A DNA stretch of 54,628 bases from Phycisphaerales bacterium (GTDB lineage: Bacteria > Planctomycetota > Phycisphaerae > Phycisphaerales > SM1A02), in NCBI GenBank assembly GCA_009691805.1, contig SIAK01000015.1, forward strand, positions 1-54,628. The letters are read 5' to 3'. A program made the translations under genes and the position numbers. The notes below the pieces were generated by a model. It did no database searches and was not told the origin of the DNA. It was given only the letters and a program-made list of their open reading frames with translations. Below are positions 23,940 to 31,281 of this stretch, in pieces. Position 1 is the first letter of the stretch. Every line of letters begins with the position of its first letter.

Positions 23940-24032
23940 ATGAATGATTCGCGAGCGGATACAGTCCGCGCGCTGATGTGTGTTTTCCCATTCTTCCCTT
24001 CTCTCCAGTACACGAGGTCTCGTTCGATATGA
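23940..24032 (+). CDS. Candidate 30-codon leader ORF overlapping plsX
   Basis: ATG 23940 has GGAG 7 bp upstream. The frame encodes 30 residues (MNDSRADTVRALM, then an aromatic/proline patch, then TRSRSI) and stops with TGA that overlaps the plsX ATG as ATGA (24029-24032). Such an overlap allows termination-reinitiation coupling. No similarity is recognised, and a 30-codon frame can arise by chance, so the case rests on the ribosome binding site and exact overlap. Confidence 0.35.
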   Translation: MNDSRADTVRALMCVFPFFPSLQYTRSRSI

Positions 24033-25048
24033 GGATTGGCGTCGACGTAATGGGTGGCGACAACGCCCCAGATGAGATCCTAAAGGGCAGCTTCGCCTCG
24101 CTCGCAAAGCTTGAGGCGACGGATGCGCTTGTTCTTCTTGGCGACGAGCCCACGATTCGCGATGCGATGCGCGAGCGTCGTATTCAAGATCCACGCATTG
24201 AAATCGTGCATTGCACGGAAGTCATCGGGATGGATGAATCTCCCGTGGAAGCAGTGCGATCGAAGCAAGATAGTTCCATCATTCGCGCCGCGAAAATGGC
24301 TGGTCCGCGACATGAAGCGCGCATCGATGCGTGGGTGAGCGCCGGCAACACGGGCGCGTGTGTCGCGGCAAGCCAGCTCTATATGCGGCGGCTTCCGAAT
24401 GTTGTTCGACCAGGCATTGCGGTTGTCGTGCCGACCTTTGCAGGTCCGATCGTGCTCATCGATGTTGGTGCCAACATTGATCCGAAGCCCGTGCATCTCG
24501 CGCAGTACGGCGTGATGGGCGATGCGTACGCGCGAGGCATTCTTGGCATTGCGAATCCTCGGGTTGCGATCATGAATGTCGGTGGCGAAGAAGCGAAGGG
24601 CACGGACGGGATGAAGATTGCGCGCGAACTTTTGCGCAAAGCGGACGACCTCAACTTCATCGGATTCGTAGAAGGTCGCGGCGTGTTTGATGGCGATGCG
24701 GATGTCGTCGTGACCGATGGCGTCGTCGGCAATGTCATGCTGAAACTCGCGGAGGGATTGAGCGCGGGCATCTTCAAAGCGATCGCGCGCGAAGTGCTTG
24801 AGATTGATCCTGAACTCGCAGTGCGCTTTGAGCCCGTTGTGAAAAGCATTTATTCCAAGCACGATTACCACGAGTACGGCGGCGCACCGCTGCTGGGTGT
24901 GAATGGTTGCTGCTTGATTGCGCATGGTTCGAGCATCTCTCGCACGATCATGAACGCGGTCCATCGCGCGCGGCAATATGCCGCGAGCGGCATTAACGAG
25001 ATCATCAGTACGCGTCTCGAAACAATCCAGGAACCAGCCGCTTCATGA
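24029..25048 (+). CDS. plsX: Phosphate acyltransferase PlsX
   Basis: 339 residues. It starts MRIGVDVMGGDNAP, the invariant PlsX N-terminus, and contains SAGNTGA, LIDVGANIDPKP and GGAPLLGVNG. It converts acyl-ACP and phosphate to acyl-phosphate, the donor for PlsY in phospholipid synthesis; it is a peripheral membrane enzyme. No Shine-Dalgarno site is seen at the ATG; instead a short ORF ends across it (ATGA). The fabH start overlaps its stop in the same way, so plsX and fabH are translationally coupled. Confidence 0.98.
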   Translation: MRIGVDVMGGDNAPDEILKGSFASLAKLEATDALVLLGDEPTIRDAMRERRIQDPRIEIVHCTEVIGMDESPVEAVRSKQDSSIIRAAKMAGPRHEARIDAWVSAGNTGACVAASQLYMRRLPNVVRPGIAVVVPTFAGPIVLIDVGANIDPKPVHLAQYGVMGDAYARGILGIANPRVAIMNVGGEEAKGTDGMKIARELLRKADDLNFIGFVEGRGVFDGDADVVVTDGVVGNVMLKLAEGLSAGIFKAIAREVLEIDPELAVRFEPVVKSIYSKHDYHEYGGAPLLGVNGCCLIAHGSSISRTIMNAVHRARQYAASGINEIISTRLETIQEPAAS

Positions 25049-26049
25049 ACGCCCGCGCGCTCGTTGGCGTTCGCATTCTTGCCACTGGTTCAAGCGTGCC
25101 CGAAGGTCGCTTGACGAATGCTGATTTCGAGAAAATGCTCGACACGAGCGACGAGTGGATCGTGCAGCGCACCGGCATTCGTGAGCGCCGTGTCCTTGAT
25201 CTCACCAAAGCAAGTGGGTTGACGCTCGCGCGCGAGGCGCTGCAGAACGCGATCGATGCGGCGAACATTCCAGCCAGCGAAATTGACCTCGTCATCTGCG
25301 CAACCGTGACGGGCGACATGACATGTCCTTCGACTGCCGCGCGCATCGCGAGCGATGTTGGTGCTGCGGGCGCTGCTGCATTTGATGTGGGTGCGGCGTG
25401 TTCGGGATTTGTCTACGCAATCAATCTTGCCGATTCGATCGTGCGTGCGGGTCGCGCGAAAACGGTCGCGGTCGTCGGCGTCGATGCGATGACGAGCATC
25501 ATCGATTACGCAGATCGCACATGCTCCATTCTCTTCGGCGACGCTGCAGGTGCAGTGGTTCTGCGTGCCGATGAAAATCCTGCGCTCGGCTGCATCTATC
25601 AACACATGGGCGCGGACGGCACAGGTTGGGGTTCGCTCTACATTCCGCGGCAAGCGCGCGATATTCCGCCCTCGGATATTGAAAACAAGACGCGACTCGG
25701 ATGCCTGCGGATGAACGGGAAGGAAGTCTTCAAATTCGCTGTGACGAAGTTCCGCGAAGTCATTGAAGACGCGCTCGCGAAGACGCAACTTACTCCCGAT
25801 CAGGTGAGCCAATTCGTCTGTCACCAGTCGAACATTCGCATCATCGATGCGGCGCGCGAACGCATCGGCCTTGATCCTTCGCAGGTCTACGTCAACATCG
25901 ATAAGTACGGGAATTCAAGCGCTGGCAGCGTTCCACTCTGCCTCGATCAACTCTGGCGCGCGGGCAAGATCACGCCTGGCAAGCCGTTCGTCCTCGTTGC
26001 CTTCGGCGGCGGGTTGACGTGGGCTTCATCCGTTTGGCAGACTCCCTAA
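25045..26049 (+). CDS. fabH: 3-oxoacyl-ACP synthase III
   Basis: 334 residues. The catalytic triad is intact: C119 in GAACSGF, His in VCHQSN near residue 257, Asn in YGNSSAGS near 288. The N-terminal substrate loop DTSDEWIVQRTGIRERR is typical. It condenses acetyl-CoA with malonyl-ACP to start each fatty-acid chain. The ATG overlaps the plsX stop by 4 bp. fabD follows after 39 bp with its own TACAGT box, so it may also be transcribed separately. Confidence 0.98.
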   Translation: MNARALVGVRILATGSSVPEGRLTNADFEKMLDTSDEWIVQRTGIRERRVLDLTKASGLTLAREALQNAIDAANIPASEIDLVICATVTGDMTCPSTAARIASDVGAAGAAAFDVGAACSGFVYAINLADSIVRAGRAKTVAVVGVDAMTSIIDYADRTCSILFGDAAGAVVLRADENPALGCIYQHMGADGTGWGSLYIPRQARDIPPSDIENKTRLGCLRMNGKEVFKFAVTKFREVIEDALAKTQLTPDQVSQFVCHQSNIRIIDAARERIGLDPSQVYVNIDKYGNSSAGSVPLCLDQLWRAGKITPGKPFVLVAFGGGLTWASSVWQTP

Positions 26050-26073
26050 CTGCGCAAGACGCGACGCGTCCGC

Positions 26074-26079
26074 TACAGT
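26074..26079 (+). promoter_or_regulatory. Candidate -10 box (TACAGT) before fabD
   Basis: TACAGT ends 9 bp before the fabD ATG in the 39-bp fabH-fabD gap. It may be an internal promoter giving a very short leader. Confidence 0.3.
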
Positions 26080-26088
26080 TCGCCGCTT

Positions 26089-27030
26089 ATGCAAACAGTC
26101 GTTCTCTGCCCAGGTCAAGGTGCGCAAGTTGTCGGCATGGCGAAGTCGTGGTGCGAAGCCAACGCTGACGCGCGCGCGATTTTCGAAACCGCGGATCGCC
26201 TCTACACGAGCGGTCCTGATGGTCGAACGCTTTCGGATCTCGCGTGGAATGGTCCGGCTGAACTCCTGAGTCGCACCGACGTCAGTCAGGCCGCGCTCTA
26301 CACCGCAGCCATCGCATGCGCGCACGCGATGGGAATGAACGCGTTTGGCACGATTGTCGCGACTGCAGGTTTGTCGCTCGGCGAATACACCGCGCTTCAT
26401 CTTGCTGGCGCATTTAGTTTCGAAGATGGATTGCGTCTCGTCATCGAACGCGGACGCTTGATGCAAAGCGCGGCGGAAATGTCCAAGGGCGGCATGGTCG
26501 CGCTCATCGGCGCGGATGAGGCGAGCGCACAAGCAGTTTGCGACGAGGCTGCGCAGGGCGAGGTGCTTGTTCCTGCAAACTACAACGCGCCTGGGCAAAT
26601 CGTGTTGAGCGGACACGCGAGCGCCTGCGCGCGCGCTGCGACGGTGGCTTCTGAGAAGGGGTTGCGCGCTGCAGTCTTGAGTGTCGCAGGCGCATTCCAC
26701 AGTCCACTCATGCAACCCGCAGCCGAAGGGATGGAGCGCGCACTTGCGCAAACGCAGTTCTCGCCCCTGCATCGAGAAGTTTGGTCGAATGTGACGGCTC
26801 AGCCGCACAATTCTGCCGATCTTGACAGCATTCGAAAGAGGCTCGTGGAGCAGCTCGTTTCCCCTGTACGATGGAGTCAGAGTTGCGCGAATCTGATCGC
26901 GTCGCTCGCAGCGCGACAACTTCGCGAGGGTACGATTTTCCACGAACTCGCTCCTGGCACTGTGCTCAGGGGTCTCATGAAGCGCATTGATCGCGCGACC
27001 GAGGTAACTAGTCATGATCAACCCGCGTAA
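26089..27030 (+). CDS. fabD: Malonyl-CoA:ACP transacylase
   Basis: 313 residues. The acyl-enzyme serine is S97 in GLSLGEY; the catalytic histidine is in GAFHSPLM near residue 206; FPGQGAQ is represented by LCPGQGAQVVGM. It moves malonyl groups from CoA to ACP. The 3' end overlaps the next gene, a lipoprotein, by 17 bp. This is the usual position of fabG in other bacteria, so the lipoprotein gene interrupts the normal fabD-fabG order. Confidence 0.97.
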   Translation: MQTVVLCPGQGAQVVGMAKSWCEANADARAIFETADRLYTSGPDGRTLSDLAWNGPAELLSRTDVSQAALYTAAIACAHAMGMNAFGTIVATAGLSLGEYTALHLAGAFSFEDGLRLVIERGRLMQSAAEMSKGGMVALIGADEASAQAVCDEAAQGEVLVPANYNAPGQIVLSGHASACARAATVASEKGLRAAVLSVAGAFHSPLMQPAAEGMERALAQTQFSPLHREVWSNVTAQPHNSADLDSIRKRLVEQLVSPVRWSQSCANLIASLAARQLREGTIFHELAPGTVLRGLMKRIDRATEVTSHDQPA

Positions 27031-27802
27031 CAAATTTTCTTCGCGAAGTTCCCTGCTCGTGAGCGCATCGATGACCGCGCTCGTTGTCGCATCCCTCGTT
27101 GGATGCAGCGACCCCGCTCCGCCGCCACCACCACCCATGGTCGTTGTGCCTCCACCGCCACCACCACCATCGCTCACACCGATCTCGGAATTGATGGCGC
27201 GTTACAACATCGATCCACGCGTTGTACTTCCTGAAGATCGTGCGCCAAACACCGATCCGCAGCGCATCGCAGTGTTGCAATTCTTCGATGCATTCGTGCG
27301 TGGCAACGTGAGTGCACTCACTCCGATGCTATCGCCACCTGATCAGTATCAACTCGAGCAACTCGCGCTCAACAACGCATTCGAAGAACTCGCGAAGTCC
27401 ATCTCGAAGTGCGATGTTCGATGCGGCTCACATGAGAGCGACGATTGCACACTTGCAGTTTTCAGCATCGGTGAAGAGTTCCAGCCACAACTCTGGGTCT
27501 ACACCGTCAGTGAAAGTTCAAGCGAGTTCGATTCGATTGCGACACCCCTCAAGGTGCTCGACAAGTTGAGCGGTTCGGATTGGATCGCTGCGTGGTACAA
27601 GATTCTTTCCGATGAACTCGCCCTTGCGCAGAAGCCCGACGAAGTGGTCGAAGCCCCTTCGCAGGATCTCTCGCAAGAAGCAGATCCAGCGAGCGCCGCA
27701 CCGGAAGCTGCGCCGGGCCTTCCGGGAGCGATGCCGAGCGGAAAGCGCACGCCTGGTGCTCCGATTGGCGCGCCAAAGCCACCTGGATTCGGCACGAAGT
27801 AA
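27014..27802 (+). CDS. Proline-rich putative lipoprotein inserted in the fab cluster
   Basis: 262 residues. A lipoprotein signal ends at SLVGC (cysteine near residue 31). Two polyproline runs follow (six and seven prolines) separated by MVVV, a spacer that could span the cell wall or the periplasm. A compact middle domain (about 58-200) has four cysteines within a short stretch (CDVRCGSHESDDC) and no motif I know. The C-terminal tail is Pro/Ala/Gly-rich. It overlaps fabD by 17 bp, so it is co-transcribed with the fatty-acid genes, but a strong terminator follows it. Function unknown. Confidence 0.75.
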   Translation: MINPRNKFSSRSSLLVSASMTALVVASLVGCSDPAPPPPPPMVVVPPPPPPPSLTPISELMARYNIDPRVVLPEDRAPNTDPQRIAVLQFFDAFVRGNVSALTPMLSPPDQYQLEQLALNNAFEELAKSISKCDVRCGSHESDDCTLAVFSIGEEFQPQLWVYTVSESSSEFDSIATPLKVLDKLSGSDWIAAWYKILSDELALAQKPDEVVEAPSQDLSQEADPASAAPEAAPGLPGAMPSGKRTPGAPIGAPKPPGFGTK

Positions 27803-27862
27803 GCAGTTTGGGCGCATTGCGCCTTCACTGCAGCACGGACTGCAACTCCTAACGATCGACCT

Positions 27863-27890
27863 AAGCCCGCGCACGCGCGGGCTTTTTTCT
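27863..27890 (+). terminator. Intrinsic terminator splitting the fab cluster
   Basis: Stem AGCCCGCG/CGCGGGCT with loop CACG followed by six T (27863-27890), 60 bp after the lipoprotein stop. It separates plsX-fabH-fabD-lipoprotein from fabG-acpP-fabF. Confidence 0.92.
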
Positions 27891-27974
27891 TCCCGCCGCA
27901 AACTTGAGTTCCTCGCATCGTGCGTGGTGCGCGCATCAATCACCGCCGAACCTTGTACATTTCCGCATCGCCGC

Positions 27975-28754
27975 ATGATCTGCATGCGGGGCGTTCATCC
28001 TCCTTCAGGAACTTCAGCCATCGACAAGCGTGTTGCCATCGTGACAGGAGCGAGCCGAGGAATCGGTCGCGCCATCGCCCTCAAACTCGCACAAGATGGC
28101 AAACACGTCATGCTCGTCGCGCGCTCGCAAGCGGGTCTCGACGCTGTCGCCGCAGAAATTTCCGCGAGCGGCGGGAGCGCAGAGTGCAGCGTGTGCGACC
28201 TTGCCGACACTGCAGCATTTGCAGCACTTGTCGAGAACGTCGCGGAAAAATGTGGTCGACTCGACATCCTCGTCAACAACGCAGGCATCACCAAAGATGG
28301 ACTCGCGATGCGTATGAGCGACGAGGACTTCGACGCAGTCCTTCATGTGAATCTGAAATCTGTCTTCGTTGGTTGCCGCGCTGCGCTGCGCCCGATGATG
28401 CGCGCGAGATTCGGTCGCATCATCAATCTCGGCAGCATCTCCGGCATCAATGGCAACGCTGGTCAAGCGAATTACTCCGCCTCGAAAGCTGCGCTCATCG
28501 GTCTCAGCAAGACGCTCGCGAAGGAGATGGGCGGAAAATCCATCACATGCAACGTCGTTGCGCCTGGTTTCATTGAGACGGACATGACCGAAGCGCTCGG
28601 TGCGCAAATCAAAGAGCAAATCATTCCTTCCATCCCGCTTCGTCGACTTGGCAAGCCGGAAGACATCGCCGCGGCCGTCGCGTTCCTCGCAAGCGATGAT
28701 GCGGGTTATCTGACAGGACAGGTCATCGTCGTGGATGGCGGACTTTCCTGCTGA
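27975..28754 (+). CDS. fabG: 3-oxoacyl-ACP reductase
   Basis: 259 residues from ATG 27975; ATG 27984 is equally possible. The short-chain dehydrogenase core is complete: NADP loop VTGASRGIGRAIA, NNAG, catalytic Ser in NLGSISG, and the YxxxK pair in YSASKAAL; the C-terminus VVDGG closes the family. It reduces 3-ketoacyl-ACP with NADPH. It follows the terminator, with a TACATT hexamer 13 bp upstream as a possible promoter. The first about 17 residues are not part of the usual FabG. acpP lies 125 bp downstream. Confidence 0.95.
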   Translation: MICMRGVHPPSGTSAIDKRVAIVTGASRGIGRAIALKLAQDGKHVMLVARSQAGLDAVAAEISASGGSAECSVCDLADTAAFAALVENVAEKCGRLDILVNNAGITKDGLAMRMSDEDFDAVLHVNLKSVFVGCRAALRPMMRARFGRIINLGSISGINGNAGQANYSASKAALIGLSKTLAKEMGGKSITCNVVAPGFIETDMTEALGAQIKEQIIPSIPLRRLGKPEDIAAAVAFLASDDAGYLTGQVIVVDGGLSC

Positions 28755-28879
28755 CCGAGTTGGACCGTGTCGGATACGCTGCGCATGCAGTTGCCCGTCG
28801 ACCCCCTGTTTACACCCATTTCCATTATCATCTCTCCCCCGGTGGTGCGCTGCGCCGCCATTATTCAGAGGAGCTTTCC

Positions 28880-29137
28880 GTGACCGACGCCGATATTGAG
28901 AAAAAAGTCATTGAGTTGGTTGCCCAGAACCTTAATCAGGATGCTGACGCAATCACCAAGGATTCCAGTTTTACGAATGACTTGAACGCAGACAGCCTCG
29001 ACATCGTCGAGCTTCTCATGGCGTTCGAGGAAGAATTCGAAACCAAGATTCCAGAAGAGCAAGCGGAAAAAATCCACACCGTCGGACAGGCGACTGACTT
29101 CATCAAGTCGGCGATGCACGCGAAAACTGGCAACTAA
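28880..29137 (+). CDS. acpP: Acyl carrier protein
   Basis: 85 residues from a GTG start. The prosthetic-group serine is S39 in NADSLDIVELLMAFEEEF, the canonical DSL motif followed by helix II. AGAGGAG lies 7 bp before the GTG, the best ribosome binding site in this cluster, which decides this start against the long upstream open frame. The protein carries growing acyl chains on 4'-phosphopantetheine in the cytoplasm. A second, divergent ACP gene follows after 57 bp. Confidence 0.97.
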   Translation: MTDADIEKKVIELVAQNLNQDADAITKDSSFTNDLNADSLDIVELLMAFEEEFETKIPEEQAEKIHTVGQATDFIKSAMHAKTGN

Positions 29138-29194
29138 CGTGACGCTCCTCGCGTGACTCCCGCTTCAACCGCATCTGCGCACCAGGGATCATCT

Positions 29195-29449
29195 GTGACT
29201 GAAACGGAGATCGAAGCCAAGGTTCTTGAGTTGGTCGCAGACCAACTTGGTCTTGCACGCGCAGAGGTTTCTCGTGAGAGTGATTTCGACAAGCTTGGCG
29301 ATAGCCTCGACAAGACCGAGCTGATGATGGCGTTCGAAGATGCGTTTGATGTATCGATCCCCGATGAAACTGCTGCGGGCGTGCGCACCATCGGTGACGC
29401 CGTCGCGCTGATCCGTGAGCACATCGCAGCCAAGCAAGCTGAAGTTTGA
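29195..29449 (+). CDS. Second acyl carrier protein, tandem paralogue
   Basis: 84 residues from GTG 29195; the start parallels that of acpP (VTETEIEAKVLELV versus VTDADIEKKVIELV). The pantetheine serine is S37 in LGDSLDKTELMMAFED, so it should be modified. Compared with acpP it has one residue fewer before the DSL motif, and a basic residue (K40) directly after it, which changes the surface that partner enzymes read. An upstream GTG at 29153 would add 14 residues. fabF starts 4 bp after its stop. Two ACPs in tandem suggest division of labour, for example one serving fabF; that is inference. Confidence 0.88.
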   Translation: MTETEIEAKVLELVADQLGLARAEVSRESDFDKLGDSLDKTELMMAFEDAFDVSIPDETAAGVRTIGDAVALIREHIAAKQAEV

Positions 29450-29453
29450 GTCC

Positions 29454-30722
29454 ATGAGCAAGATCCAGCGAACCATCACGCTTCGGCGAGTCGTTGTCAC
29501 GGGAATGGGAGCGCTCACGGATATTGGGCTCAGCGCACCCGCCACCTGGGCGGCGATGAAAGAAGGAAAGAACGGCGTTGACACGATCACCGCGTTTCAT
29601 ATGCCCGAGGATTGGCCTGTGCGATTCGCTGGTCAGGTAAAAGGTTGGGATCCCGCGCCGCTCATTGATTTCAAAGAGCAGAAGCGCATGGATCGCTTCG
29701 CGATGATGGCGATTGGTGCAGCCGATGAAGCGGCGCGAGATAGCGGATTCGACTTCAAATCAGGCGATCCGTATCGACACGGCGTGATGATTGGATCAGG
29801 CGTCGGTGGCATTCTCTCTACTGAAGAGGCGCACGGAAAGCTGCTGCAGGGCGGCGTACGCAAGGTGAGTCCGTTCACAGTCCCGCGCCTCATGGTGAAC
29901 GCTGCCGCGGGACAAGTTTCAATTCGATTCAATCTGCGCGGACCAAACTGCGCGACCGCGACAGCGTGCGCTTCAAGCGGCCACGCAATCGGTACTGCCT
30001 ATCACGCGATTCAACGCGGTGATGCGGACGTGGTACTCGCGGGCGGAAGCGAAGCTGCTGTTGGTCAACTTTGCATCGGAACCTTCGCTGCGATGAAGGC
30101 GCTCTCGACTCGCAACGATACTCCGACGATTGCCTCGCGCCCCTTCGATAAGGATCGGGATGGATTCGTTCTCGCGGAAGGCGCCGCAGTGCTGGTGCTC
30201 GAAGATCTCGAACACGCGAAAGCTCGCGGAGCTCACATCTACGCGGAACTCCTCGGCTACGGCGTCTGCGGCGACGCGTATCACATCGCCGCGCCCGATG
30301 AACATGGCTCTGGCGCGTTCATGGCGATGACATTCGCGCTGCGTGATGCACAACTCAACGCCACCGACGTTGACTACATCAACGCGCACGGCACTTCGAC
30401 GCCACTCGGTGACGCCGCCGAAGTCTCCTCGGTGAAGCGACTCTTCGGCGATCATGCGTACAAACTCTGCATGAGCAGCACGAAGTCGATGACAGGACAC
30501 GGACTCGGTGCTGCTGGCGGCATCGAAAGCATCGCGGCGATCATGGCTGTCACGGAAAACATCGTGCCTCCAACGATCAACCTCGATAATCCCAGCGAAG
30601 GCTTCGACCTCAATTTCGTCGCCAAGACCGCGCAAGAGCGCCCTGTCCGAATCGCGCTCAATAACACCTTCGGATTCGGCGGACACAACGTCAGCCTTTG
30701 CTTTGGCCAGTTTGAAGATTGA
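29454..30722 (+). CDS. fabF: 3-oxoacyl-ACP synthase II
   Basis: 422 residues. The Cys-His-His triad is complete: C172 in TACASSGHA, His in NAHGTSTPLGD, and His in KSMTGHGLGAAGG. It elongates acyl-ACP by condensation with malonyl-ACP. Start ATG 29454 is 4 bp after the second ACP gene. The N-terminus MSKIQRTITLRRVVVTGMG is slightly longer than in E. coli FabF. No later fab gene (fabZ, fabI) is in the window. The downstream gap carries an 11-bp repeat array. Confidence 0.97.
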   Translation: MSKIQRTITLRRVVVTGMGALTDIGLSAPATWAAMKEGKNGVDTITAFHMPEDWPVRFAGQVKGWDPAPLIDFKEQKRMDRFAMMAIGAADEAARDSGFDFKSGDPYRHGVMIGSGVGGILSTEEAHGKLLQGGVRKVSPFTVPRLMVNAAAGQVSIRFNLRGPNCATATACASSGHAIGTAYHAIQRGDADVVLAGGSEAAVGQLCIGTFAAMKALSTRNDTPTIASRPFDKDRDGFVLAEGAAVLVLEDLEHAKARGAHIYAELLGYGVCGDAYHIAAPDEHGSGAFMAMTFALRDAQLNATDVDYINAHGTSTPLGDAAEVSSVKRLFGDHAYKLCMSSTKSMTGHGLGAAGGIESIAAIMAVTENIVPPTINLDNPSEGFDLNFVAKTAQERPVRIALNNTFGFGGHNVSLCFGQFED

Positions 30723-30789
30723 GCGACCTCGTTTTTCGCGAAAGGTGGCAAGGAGCGGATGCCTTTTCAGGGGGCGACGATGCCTGCCT

Positions 30790-30838
30790 TGATCATGCCC
30801 TGATCATGCCCTCTTCATGCATGCTCAATCATGCTCAT
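30790..30838. repeat. 11-bp repeat array, core TGATCATGCC
   Basis: Two perfect copies of TGATCATGCCC (30790-30811) followed by degenerate CATGC-containing units. It shares core and period with the array at 15547-15595 and, like it, lies 3' of a gene (here 68 bp after the fabF stop). Confidence 0.6.
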
Positions 30839-30909
30839 CTCTTCCTCGAATCCGAATTGAACTCCCCGACTCTCAACCTTGCCCGTGACTTCAGACGATA
30901 GACCCACTT

Positions 30910-31176
30910 ATGGCGAACGATCTTTCACGTGTCCTCCGGCTTGAAGTGCCGCTGATCGTGCAAATCGCCGAGCGACAGATGACGCTTGCCGAAGTCACCG
31001 CGCTTGCGCCCGGTTCGATCATCGAGTTGCCCAAGCATGTCGATCAAGAACTCGATGTGCTCGTGAACAACCACCCCATCGGTCGCGGCAAAGCCGTCAA
31101 GGTTGGCGAAAATTTCGGCGTGCGCATCACCGATGTTGGAAACCGCGCCGAGCGCGTCGCTGCATTAGGCGCGTGA
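30910..31176 (+). CDS. FliN-like SpoA-domain protein
   Basis: 88 residues, almost entirely one SpoA (FliN/YscQ C-terminal) domain: LRLEVPLIVQIAERQMTLAEV, LAPGSIIELPK, ELDVLVNNHPIGRGKAV, NFGVRITDV. FliN forms the base of the flagellar C-ring and binds CheY and export factors. E. coli FliN is 137 residues; here the N-terminal extension is missing, which is common in short FliN proteins. No other flagellar gene is in the window, so it is an orphan. It may be the genome's only fliN placed away from the flagellar cluster, or a related regulator. Confidence 0.85.
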   Translation: MANDLSRVLRLEVPLIVQIAERQMTLAEVTALAPGSIIELPKHVDQELDVLVNNHPIGRGKAVKVGENFGVRITDVGNRAERVAALGA

Positions 31177-31226
31177 CCCTCACGGTCGTGACGCGCTGCC
31201 TGTAATCTTCCTCGAGTTCACACGCG

Positions 31227-31244
31227 ACGACCATTGATGGTCGT
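31227..31244. promoter_or_regulatory. Palindromic site upstream of the GH15 gene, candidate operator
   Basis: ACGACCAT-TG-ATGGTCGT is a perfect 8-bp inverted repeat with a 2-bp centre, 38 bp before the proposed start. The half site GGTCGTGACGCGCT also occurs as a direct repeat 52 bp upstream (from 31187). Such symmetry suits a dimeric repressor such as a LacI-type sugar regulator. This is inference; no regulator gene is adjacent. Confidence 0.35.
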
Positions 31245-31281
31245 GACGCGCTCATCCGAATGGCAGGAGGCCGCAAGAGCA

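Noticed and set aside
24080-24976. Minus-strand frame of 298 codons opposite plsX
   Set aside because: Shadow; plsX is unmistakable on the plus strand.
26026-27177. Minus-strand frame of 383 codons opposite fabD
   Set aside because: Shadow of fabD; its glycine run is the complement of the polyproline codons.
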